From assembly GCF_004804335.1 (NCBI RefSeq), contig NZ_SRXY01000011.1, positions 91,001 through 155,000 of the forward strand: a stretch of DNA of 64,000 nucleotides, in the 5' to 3' direction. This stretch comes from Pacificoceanicola onchidii. GTDB taxonomy: Bacteria; Pseudomonadota; Alphaproteobacteria; Rhodobacterales; Rhodobacteraceae. The position numbers and the translations under genes were made by a program. Below are positions 1 to 12,000 of this stretch, piece by piece; positions within the stretch are counted from its first letter, which is position 1; each line of letters starts with the position of its first letter. The notes under the pieces were generated by a model. It did no database searches, was not told where the DNA came from, and saw only the letters and a list, made by a program, of their open reading frames with translations.

Positions 1-3000
1 ACGAACCACATGGCGTTCAATTTCAAGCCGATAGGTGCCGCGTCCGCGCCATGCGCGGCGGATCTGTTTCTCCAGCGCCCGCAGACGCGCCCGCGCCTGT
101 CCGGCACTCTCGCCGGGGGCCAGCGTATAACTCAGCCGCAGGAAAGAAGGCTTCTTGGCGATCTGTTTCACCAGCCCGTCAATGGCCTGATCCAGCGCCG
201 GAAGCGGCGCGGCCTGACCGGTCTGGAACGCCTGATGGGTCAGATCGATGCGCACCAGCTTGCCCAGTTGCACGCCAAAGTTCAGGCGCGCCATCTTACC
301 GGCGGTCACCCGAATATTGCGCGGGTTTTCAGTGGTGACGCGATAGCCCGTGGGGAGGCTGCGCGTATCGAGCTTCAGCTGGAAGTTCGAGCCGATGTCG
401 CGCGGCAGCGCGGCACAGGGCACGCTGTAGCGGCCAAACTCATCGGTTGTGATGATCGTGCCATCCGGCGTGACAAGACGCACATGCGGCATACCCGGCT
501 CTGTGGTGTCAGGGCGCATGGGCTCCGGCGCGAGCTTGCCGCCCTTGCCGCTGGGCAGAACATCGTCGCGGTAAATCGGCTCGGGCAGGCTGCCCGGCCC
601 GTCCTGATAGCCATTGCCATTGCGGTCATGGAAAACCTTGCCGATCACGTCCGAGCAGTCAAAGACATGCTCCGGCTCGACCGAAACGCTGGCCGTGGCC
701 ACATTGGACAGGATCCGCCCGCTGTTGTGTTCGAGCCATGTCTTGTTGACCCGCTCGCCAAAGCTGCCGGTGCGGGTAACACGCGCGGCGAAGGTCACGG
801 TCAGCGTATCCCCCGCTGGCAGGTCCGTGGTCCAGTAAAGCCGCCCGCCCTGCACAATCGGCTCTTGCGCAACACCGTTCACCGTGGCGCTACCCGGCGT
901 ATAGACAATACCCGCAGGCAGAACGTCCACCACGCGGGCGTCCACGTAGTTGTTCAGCGTGTCATTGCGGAAGGTGAGCGTGTAGTTGACCGTCTCGCCA
1001 AACACCGCGGTGCGGCGATCGGCGGTTTTGGTCGCGACCACATCGTTCACCCCGTTACAACCCATGTAGGGGATGTTGACGTTGATCACGAACGGATCAC
1101 CGGCCTCGATCACGAAGGTCTGGGTAAAGGGGTTCGCCGCCTCCGAGAAGTCCGCCAGAACGCCGGTGTTGCCCTGCTCGGGCGAGCCAAGCGCCGCCGG
1201 GTTTTCCGGCAGCAGCGAGGTCACGTCCAGCGGCCCGCCGGGGCTGCGCGTGGTGGACGGCGTGCCTGCGCTGGGATCGGTAAAGGTCACCGTATAGGTG
1301 CCCGGCGCGGTGACGTGGAACTGGTAGTAGCCCAGCGAGCCATCCTGCACGACGGTGATCGCGCCTGTGGTGCCAATCCCGGTCTGGCTGTCGCCGCCGC
1401 CACTGACGGTGACAAGCCCGCCAGTCAGAATGCGCCCGTCTTCCTCGCAATAGAGATAGCCCGTCGGGTCATAATCGTTCCAGTCCGGCACGCCGTCATT
1501 GTCCCGGTCGCCCGGTTCGAGATAGTCGGGAATGCCGTCGCCATCGGTATCCGTGGTCTCAACCGTCACCTGCGCGTCGGTCGGCTCCGGCATGTCCTCG
1601 GAGGTGATGCCCGCCGTGTTCGGCGCACCCGGCTGGCCCGGCGCGGTGGAATAGACAACCGTCAGGGTCACAACCCCGGTCTCACCCGGCGACAGTACAG
1701 CATCACCTGCGATCAGAGCAGTATCGCCGCTGCCGTCAAACCCGGCGTTTGGCCCGGCGTCAGCGCCAAAGCCCGCGACCGTGATCTCCATCGGATAGGT
1801 ATCAGACAACAGCACAGCCGGGGCGAGGAAAGCGTCCAGATCATCGTTGATCTGAATACCGCCCTGCGTAACGTTGCCGGTATTCGTGGCGGTGAAGGTG
1901 AACGTCACCTGCTCGACCGTCGGGAACAGCAATTCAGGGCGCGTCGCCTCTTTCGTCAGATCGAAGGAGGGCAGCGGAACAACGGAGCCCGCCGTCGCAT
2001 CGTCAAAACCGATGCCATCGTCGTCCGACACATCCACCAGCGTACCGCCCTGCGGCGTCGTGGCCGTGGCAATCGCACTGTTCAGAACCCCGCCCGCGTC
2101 CATGTCGTCCTGGGTCAGGATACCGGTGGCGCTATAGGTGGCCGTCTCACCGGGGCGCAACGTGCCTTCGGAGGACGGCGGCGTGCCATCGGAACCTACA
2201 TAAACCGCCGTCAGGGTCCGGGGGTCGTTGCCCGCCAGATCGGTCATCTCGTCGCCGACGGAAATGCCGCTGAGCGTCACGGTGCCGGTGTTGGTCACGG
2301 CGATTTCGAACGAGACAGGCTCACCCGCCGCCGCGCCAATAGACGTGAGCGTCTTGATGACTTCAAAGGCGGGCCTCGGCGCGATCAGCGCTTCGGTCGG
2401 ATCGTCGCTGGTGTTGCCATCGGCGTAATCATCATCCGCCGAGAGGTCATTCACCGGGCTGTCGTCCGCCGCCGTGCCGCGTACCAGAGCGGTGTTGCGC
2501 AAGCCGCCCGCGTCCACATCATCCTGCGTCAGCACATGGCTCACCCGCCAGATCGCCTGATCCCCGGGCGAAAGCGTCATGGGCAGCGCCACCGGTGTGA
2601 CCTCGGCGGTCAGCTCGGTGCCATCTGCGCGGGTCAGCGCATCCGTGACCGTGATACCAGTCAGATCAAGGTTGCCGGTGTTGGTTGCGACGATCTCGAA
2701 GATCACCGTATCACCCGGCATCGCGCCGCTCTGGATCACGCTCTTGATCACCGTCACCGCAGGCGCGGTGGCGGGCGCAAAGACCGTGGGATCGTCGGAG
2801 CGGTTGCCGTCCGTATCATCACCATCGTCAGAGATATCCGAGACAGGCGCGCCCGCCGGATCAGTGGCGGTGACGGTCACCTGATTGCTCAGACCACCGG
2901 CGTTCAGATCATCCTGCGTCAGGGTGCGCTCGGCGGTGTAAATCCATGTCTCACCCACATCCAGCAGACCATTGCCATCATCACCCGAGACCAGAGCAAA

Positions 3001-6000
3001 GGGCGCATCAAGGCTGACCGGCGTGCCAGAGCCATCTGTCATCACGTCGCTGATCACGACAGTGTCCAGCGTCACATTGCCGGTGTTCGCCACGCTAAGC
3101 GAGAAGCGCACAGGCGCCCCCGCCACGGAAACAGTTCCCGGCAGCAGCACCTTGGTCGCCTCCAGAGAGGACAATTGCGCAGGGCCAGCGGTGGTGATGC
3201 TGTCACTGTCCGAAATGCCGGAGCCATCCGGGGCAAAGCCCGTCACGCTCGCGGTGTTTTCCTGCGCGCCATCGTCAACCATCTCCTGCGTGACTTCGGT
3301 GGTCAGGCTACAGGTCAAATCTGTCGCGCCCGGCGCAAGGCTCGCAATTGTGCAGGCAAAGCCCGGCACCAGCGGGTCCGTCACGGTCAGACCAGTCAGC
3401 GTCACATTGCCGGTGTTTTCCACCGCAAAGAGATAGGTCAAGGCGCTGCCTACCGCACCAAAGGGCGACGGTGTGGCGGTCTTGGTCAGGCTGAGGCCCG
3501 GCGCGGGGGTCGGCAGGGTCACGGGCAGGATGACCTCATCGCTGACGCCATCGCCTTGCGGATCAACCGCGCGGCCTGTGGCCACGTTGACCAGCGCCCC
3601 GCTGTCCAGATCGGCCTGCGTGACGGTGTAATCGCCTTCGCAGATCAGCTGTCCGCCGGGCGCGAGCGTGTCCGCCGCGCAGGCAAACCCGTCGATCAGC
3701 GGATCGCGCACAACCACGTTGCTCAGCGTCTGGTTGCCGGTGTTCGAGGCGGTGACGGTAAAGGTCAGCACATGCCCTGCCCCGCTCACGGGCAGCGGCG
3801 CGGCGCTCTTGGCGAGCGTCAAGGCAGGCGTCAGAGCGCCATCAACCCGCACCAGATCGGGCGGCGACAGGACGGTTGTGTCATCCGCGCCAAAGGTGGT
3901 TTCGGCATAAGCCTCGTTCACCACAAAGCCCCGGTCCAGATCGTCTTGGGTGACGGTGATCTGCGCCGTGCAGGTCGCCGTCTCGCCCGGAATGAAATCC
4001 GGGTTGCCCGTGCTTGGGGTAAAGCAGGTCACAGGCCCGGTCAGGGTATCATTCACCACAACCGGCTGCGCAAAGGCACGGGTGCCGGTGTTGGTCACGA
4101 TAAAGGTGTAGGGGATCACATCGCCCACGGCGCTGAACTCGGTCACGCCCGCAACCTTCTCAACCGACAGCGAGGGCACCCCTTCGTTCGGCACAAGCGC
4201 ATCATCCAGCGGCGAGGTGGTGGTGCCGTCGGTGGCATAGGCCACGTTGGTCACACTGCCGAGGTCCACGTCTGTCGCCGTGACCGTATAGCTGCCGGTG
4301 CAGGTATAGGTGCCGCCGGGAGCGAGGCCCGCCTCTGGGAACGTCTCGCAAATCAGGTCTGCAGGCGCGATCAGCGTATCCACGATCTCGATCGGCTCGG
4401 TCACTGTCACGTTGCCGGTGTTGGTGGTGACAAAGCTGTACTCCACCACGGCCCCGGTCACAAACGCTGCCGCCGGCATATCCGGCGCGATCTTATCCAG
4501 CGTAAGTTCCGGCATTTGCGCTGCGGTGATGGTGATCTCGGACGGCTCGGATGTTTGTTCATCCAGGCTGGCCGTCGCCGTGTTGGTGATCTGGCCTGCG
4601 TCAATGTCCTCCTGTGTCACGCTCAGCGTGGCGGTACAAGTCAGCGCAGCACCCGGGGTCAGCCCCGTGTCCGGCACAGCCTCACAGACCGGGGTGACAC
4701 CTGCTTCGCTCAAGAGCGGGTCGTCGATGGTGATCGCACCGTATAGCGTGACATTGCCGGTGTTGGTCACGGTAAAGAGATAGGGGATCTCCGTTGCCAC
4801 CGTGTCAAAGCTCGCCGGGGCCTCCGCGCCAAGATCCTTCAACAGCGCAATTGACGGCTCCGCCGGGATTTCCTGCTCTGCCGGGGTCTCCACGCTGTCG
4901 GTCAACGGGCTGCCCACCGGCGGGGTGCCGATGGCGACGGCCGTATTCGACAGACCACCCGCATCCACGTCTTCCTGCGTCAGCGTGTGGCTCACAAGGT
5001 ATGTCGCCGTCTCACCGGGCAGGAGCGTGCCAAGGCCAGAGCCCATATCCGCACCCGTGAACACCGGGATCGGTGCAGGGGTTATTTCAGTCGCATCAAA
5101 GCGGCTCAGGGTCTCTTCACTCACCGCCACATCCGTGAGGGTGACATTGCCGGTGTTGGTGATCGAGATGGTGAAGCCGAGAGTCTCACCCACCTCCGTC
5201 GCCGGGGTGCTGACACGTTTGGCCACATCAATCCCGGGCATCGCAGGGATGGAAACAACCGCAGGCTCGCTGCCTGTGCCGCCCGGCGCGCCGCTGCCAG
5301 AGGTGTCCTGCGCCAGCGTATCATCCGGAGACAAGCCGCGTGCGATCACGTTATTCGAAATCCCGCCCGCGTCGATGTCCTCTTGGGTCAGCGTATAGCT
5401 GGCGCGGTAGGTCCAGACCTCGCCCACGGCCATCTCACCGGGCGTGCCGGTGTCGCCGCCGGTCAAAACCGGCGCGGCATCAAGCGCCAGCGGCGTGCCA
5501 TCGTTGCGGCGCAGCACCTCGATCAGGGTCACAGTATCCAGCGTCTGGTTGCCGGTGTTCTCGACCGTGATGTCAAACGCGGCCAGCTCGCCCGCCACCG
5601 GCGGCGCGCTCAGACCGGCATCGTCCAGCACCTTGACCGCGGTCAGGGCCGGGGTGGCCGGATCGACGGTCACCTCAACCGTATCCGTATCGCTCAGGGT
5701 ATCGCCATCCGGGTCCGTAGCGGTCACGCTTGCCGTGTTGCTCAGCACCACCTGCGCGTCGATATCCTCTTGGGTGACGGTGTATGTCGCCGTGAACTCC
5801 GCCACATCGCCGGGGCGCAACACATCCCAAACCGCATCCTCAGCCGCATCGCTGCTGTCACCTGTGGGCGCGGCATCCGTCGCCAGACGATCGCCGCCAA
5901 CGGCCAACGCCACCGTGCCAGAGGCCGAGGTGTGATTGTCCGACACACTGACATCCGTCAGCGTCTGGTTCCCGGTGTTGCTGGCGCGATAGGTGTAGGT

Positions 6001-9000
6001 CAGCACCGTGCCAACCGTCACATCCGTGCTCTCGGACGGGATTTTCTCCAACACCAGCGCCGGGGCCGCCGTGACCGGCAGCGTCAGCGTGGCGGTCTCG
6101 CCGCCGGGGGTGTCCGGCAGGATCGCCTGATCCGAGAAGGCCCGCGCAACGTTGGTCAATGCGCCGGAATCCACGTCTTCCTGCGTGACGACATACTCTG
6201 CCGTACAGGTCAGAACGCCGTTCGGGGCAAGGCCACCTGCGGGCAACGCCGGGCAGGACACGTCGTCGATCTTGTCGTCGGTCACAGAGATCGACGTGGT
6301 CAGCGTGACGTTGCCCACGTTGGTCACCGCATAGCTATAGGTGATGGTCTCACCAGCTACAGTTACCGCTTCCACATCGGCGGTCTTTTCCAGAGCCACT
6401 TCCGGCGCAGCATCCGGGCCGCGCGCGGTCTCCTCGCCGGTTCCGGTCACCGAAGCGCCATCAGGCGTCGCGCTGGTCCCCGTCGCCGTGGCGATGTTCA
6501 GAACCGAGCCAAAACCATCCCCGGCCTGCCCGTCGATATCGGCCTGCGTGACGGTGTACGTCACCACGCAAAGCGCATCCGTCTCGCCCGGCGCAAGGGT
6601 GCCAGCATCGCAGGAGGCCGGCACAACCGGCAGGTCGTCGGCGATGGTGATGTCGTCGACCGTGACATTGCCGGTGTTCGTCACTGCGATCAGGAAATCA
6701 ACCGTATCGCCCACGTTCGTAAACACCGGCTGGCCCGTGGCGGGCGTCGGGGTGACGCTCTTGACCACGGTCAGTTCGGGCGCGGGCGTGGCCAGCGGCA
6801 CCTCCGCGCTGTCCTCATCGGTCACATCGCCGCCCAAGGGATCAAAGCCGCGCACGGAGCCGGTGTTGGTCAGGCTCTGCGCATCCAGATCGGCCTGCGT
6901 CACCGCATAGGTGCCGGTGCAGATCAGCGCATCCCCCGGTGCCAGCGAGACATTCGCCGGAGCGGCAACACCGTCCACCGTACAGGTCAGCACAGGCAGC
7001 ATCGGGTCGGAAATCGTCACGCCGGAAATCGTCTGGTTGCCGCTGTTCGTCGCGGTCAGCGTGAATTCGACCACATCATCAACCGCCGCTGCGGCAGGCG
7101 CATCGCTCAGGACCTTCTCAAGCGCCAAAGCCGGTGCGGGATCGGCCTGCACCGTCTTGGTCGCAGGATTCGACACAACGGCGCGCTCATTGGCTGTGCC
7201 GGGGGCAAAGACGGTGTTCGCCAAAGCCTCGTTGGTCACGGAACCGGCGTCGAGATCGTCCTGCGTGACCGTGTAATCGGCCATGCAGGTGAAGCTCTCC
7301 CCCACATTGAACACCCCTTCGGAGGCCGGACGACACAGGAACGGCGCGTCAAAGCGGTTGTCGGTGATCGTGACATCCTGATCAAACGCCGCGTTGGAGT
7401 TGTTGGTCAGCGTATAGCTGTAGGTAATCACATCGCCCGCCGCCGCATAGGTCACGTCGCTCGGATCGCTGTCCTTGGCCAGCGTCAGTGCAGGCTGCGC
7501 ATCAACCGGGTAAATCGCATCATCCGCAGGCGAGACCACCGGCGCGCCGTCAAACGTGCCATTGGCCGTGGCGATGTTGATGACAGAACCAAGCGCGATG
7601 TCACCGGCAACAATGGTGTAGCTGGCTGTGCAACTCAGGCTCGCGCCCGGTTCAAACAAACCGCCCGCCGGGGCATCGCATGTGACCGTATCAATCAGGC
7701 TGTCATCCACCGTGATCGGCGCGTCTATGGTGACGTTGCCGGTGTTGGTGATGGCAAAGCTGTAGGCCAGCACCGTGCCGGTGTCGAAGATGTCCGGCGT
7801 GGCAGAGACAAGCTCTTTGACGATGCTCATGTCCGGGGTCTGGATCGCCGAAACCGTCACGCTGTCCGGATCCGACGCAACGGGCGCGCCGTCATAGACC
7901 GTGTTGCCGGTGGCGATATTCGTCACCTCTCCCGCGTTCAGATCGTCCTGATCAACGGTGTAAACATGGGTGCAGGTGACGCTGCCGCCCGGCGCAAGCG
8001 GGCCCGTGCCACAGGCCAGGCCCGTACCGATCCGGTCATCATCCACGGTAAACGGCCCGGCCAGCGTGACATTGCCGCTGTTGGTGACGGTATAGTCATA
8101 GCTGATCGTATCGCCCACGGCCTCATAGGTGCCAGCCGACGAGGCAGACAGCGCCTTGGCCATGTCCAGCGCAGGCTCCTGCGAGGCCGGCACGGTGACC
8201 GGGTTGCTGGTGGCGGTGGCTTCGACTTCGGTGGCATCGCCGGGATTTTCCGGCACAACCGGTTGCGTCACGCTGGCATCCGCCACGTTCACAACCTCCC
8301 CGGCATCCAGATCATCCTGCGTGACCGCATAGCTGCCGGTACATGTCAGCGAGGCGCCCACGGCCAGCGGCGGTGCGGCGCAGGTGATGGCGCTTTGAGT
8401 TTCGATCAGCGGATCGTCAATCGCGATGGCTTCAGTGATCGTGATGTTGCCGGTGTTGGTCACGGTAAAGCTGTAGGTCAGCACATCGCCCACGGCGCTG
8501 AACGGGTTCGGCCCGCTGCTCAGCGCCTTGACCACGGCCACCTCCGGCGCGCCCGCCACGGTGACAAGCGTCGGATCGTCGGTGCCTGTGCCATCGTCGT
8601 CGGACACGTCCGAAACCGGAGTGTCCTGCGGATCGGTGGCGTCAACTGTCACTTGGTTCTGCACGCCGCCCGCGTCGATATCCTCCTGCGTCAGCGCATA
8701 GCTCACGCGGTATTCCCACGTCTCGCCCACCTCAAGCGCGCCCGCCACGCCGCCATCGCCGGACGTCAAGACCGGGGTGATGCTCAAAGGCGTGCCATCG
8801 CGGCGCTGGAAGTCTTCGGAGAGCGTCACAGCGTCCAATGTCACATTGCCGGTGTTCTCCGCCGTGATGACAAAGGTGACGATATCCCCCGCCTGCGCCG
8901 GGTTTTGAATGCCGGTGGTGATGGCGGTTTTGAAAACCTCCAGCCCGCCCGCCGTGGGGATCGGCGTTTCGGTTGGCGCATCGCTGCTGGCATCCGCGCC

Positions 9001-12000
9001 ACTCACGTCGCTTGCCGGGGTGCCATCCGGGCCGTTGGCCGTGGCGGTGGCAGAGTTCTCTACCTGCCCCGCATCAATATCATCCTGCGTCAGCGCGTAA
9101 GTCGCGGTGAAGACCACCGCGCTTGCACCTACGGCAATATCCGGGCCGTCGCCGTCCCCGTCGATATCCGCTCCGCCAGAGGAGAGCACTGGAACCGGCG
9201 TGATCCCTGCCCCGGCAAAGCCAGTTTCGCTCACGCCTGTGTCAAACAGCGTCACGTTGCCTGTGTTTTCAACCGTGTAGGTGTAGGTGATCACATCGCC
9301 CACACCAGCAATCCCATCGGCGCCAAGATCAAGCGAGGAGGCTTTGACAAGCGTCAAATCCGGCGCGCGGGTCAGCGGCGTGTCGGTGGGCGTGTCGCCC
9401 GTCGGGTTGCTGCCATCGTCAGAGGTATCCGACGCAGGCGTGCCATTCGGCCCGGCGCTTTGTGCCAGAACCGTGTTGCTCAACCCGCCATCGTCAATCG
9501 CCTCTTGCGTGACCGTCGCCTGAGCCGTGTAGCTCCACGTCTCATCCACATCGAGGAAGCCGTCGCCGTCCGTATCGCCACCTGTAAACAGCGGCAGTTG
9601 GCTGAGCGTTTGCGCCGCGCCTTCCGCGGTGGTCAGCGTGTCGGTCAAAGCGGGCGGGTTGAGCGTCACTGTGCCCGTGTTCTCAACCGTAATCGTATAG
9701 CTCACCGTATCGCCCGGCACCGGCGGGGTGCTGAGGCTTTCCACGGCGGTCTTGATCACCTGCAAATCAGGCTGCTCAGTGAACGTCGCCTCGGTGGGCG
9801 TATCGTTGTCATTGGCAGTGCCGCTCAGATCGCTGACGGGATTGCCAAGCGGATCGTCGGCGCTGGCTGTCGCCTGATTGCTCACGCGCCCTGCGTCCAC
9901 ATCCTCTTGGGTCAACGTATAGGTTGCCGTGAAGGTGATGGTGCCGCCAACGGCCACATCCAGCACCGCGTTGCCATCAAGGTCCGCTCCGCCGCTGGCA
10001 TAGGCGGGAACCGGCGCGGTGCCCGTGCCGCCAAAGGTGGTCTCCGAAACCCCGGCATCAAAGAGTGTCGTGTTCCCGGTGTTTGTGATCACATAGGTGT
10101 AAGTGATCGTGTCCCCGGCCTCGACGCGGCCATCGCCGCCGTCATTGACCACGGCCGTCTTCAGCAGCGCGAGGCTCGGGTCCTGCGCAATCGGCACCTC
10201 GACAGGGGCATCAATGCTGTCCGTCACCTCCTGATCCTGCGGATCGGTGGCGGTGGCAGAAACCGTGTTTTCGATCCCGCCCGCGTCCAGCGCCTGCTGA
10301 TCCACGGCAAAGCTGGCCGCATACACCCATGTCTCACCCACCTCAAACGCGCCGTCGCCATCATCGCCCGAAGTCAGGCTCGGCGTGCTGGACAGGGTCA
10401 GCCCATCGCCATTCGCATCGGTCAAAACATCCGTCAAAACCGGCGCGCTCAGCGTCACGTTTCCAGTGTTTTCTACAGTAATTTCAAAGGTGATCAGCTG
10501 GCCAAGCACCACCGGATCACTCAGCGCGGTATCATCCGCGCTCTTGGCAATCTCCAGCCCCGGCGCATTGCCAATCGTGGTTTCCGTGGGCGTGTCATTG
10601 TCATTCGCCGTGCCCGACAGGTCCGTCACCGGCTGCCCTTCGGGATCATCGGCGCTGGCCGTGGCCTGGTTGGTCACACCGCCCGCGTCAATGTCGTCCT
10701 GCGTCAGCGCATAGGTGGCCGTAAAGGTCACGGTCCCGCCCACGGCCACATCCATCACCGCATTGCCATTGAGGTCCGCGCCGCCAGACGCATAGGCCGG
10801 TACTGGGGTTGTACCCGTACCGCCAAAGGTCGTCTCCGAGACCCCGGCATCAAACAACGACACGTTGCCCGTGTTTGTGATCACATAGGTATAGGTGATC
10901 ACATCGCCTTCATCCGCGCGCCCATCGCCGCCATCATCGAGTACCGAAGATTTGACCAAAGCCAGAGACGGCGCCTGATCAATCGGCACTTCAACCGGCG
11001 TCGGCAGCGTGCCCGGAACCGGCGTGCCTTGCGGGTCGTTTGTGGTGGCGGAAACGGAATTCTCTACCCCACCCGCATCCAGAGCCTGCTGATCCACGGC
11101 AAACCGCGCCTCATAACTCCAGACCTCATCCACGCCCAAAAGCCCGTCACCATCATCGCCGCTGGTGTAGCTCGGCAGGCTGGTCAGGGTCAGCGCATCG
11201 CCATTGGCATCGGTCAGCGTGTCGGTCAGAACCGGCGCGGTCAGCGTCACGTTTCCCGCGTTTTCGACCGTGATCGTAAAAACAATCTCCTGCCCCAGAA
11301 CCACCGGATCACTCAGCGCCGTATCATCGGCAACCTTGGTCAGCACAAGCGACGGGGCCTTAAGGATAGGCGAGACAACCTCATCGGCGGTGTCCGTGGC
11401 CGCGCCGCTGCTGCCCGGCCCGGTGCCGGTCACGCTCGCGCTGTTGGTGATATCCGCCTGCGCATCGAGATCATCCTGCGTGACGGTATAGCTGGAGGTA
11501 AAGGTAACCGTGTCGCCCGGCCCCATGCTGCTCCAGACGCCATTACCCGCCGCCGCATCGCTCGACGTGCCGATCTCATTGATATCAGAAGACAAAGCCT
11601 CGCCGCCGATGGTCACGCTTTGAGTGCCACTGGCCGAGGTGTGCATGTCCGAAACGGTCACGTCCGTCAGGGTCACATTGCCGGTGTTCACGGCGGTATA
11701 AGTATAGGTCACCACCTGCCCGGCGGTCAGATCACCGGTGACATCGGCCTCTTTCGCCAAGGAAATCCCTGGCGTCTGCGTGGCCGGGATCGTCAGCGTA
11801 TCACTGGCCGGATCGGGCACTTCGCTGCTCACGGCGGTGGCGGTGTTGGTCATCGCGCCGCCATCGAGGTCCGATTGCTCCACCCGGTCCGTGGCCGAAC
11901 AGCTGTAGAATTCAGAGGGCGCAATCCCGCCCGCAGGCATGCCGGTACAGGTGAAGGTTCCGATGCGGTCATCCGTGATCACCGGCTCTTCGGTCAGGGT

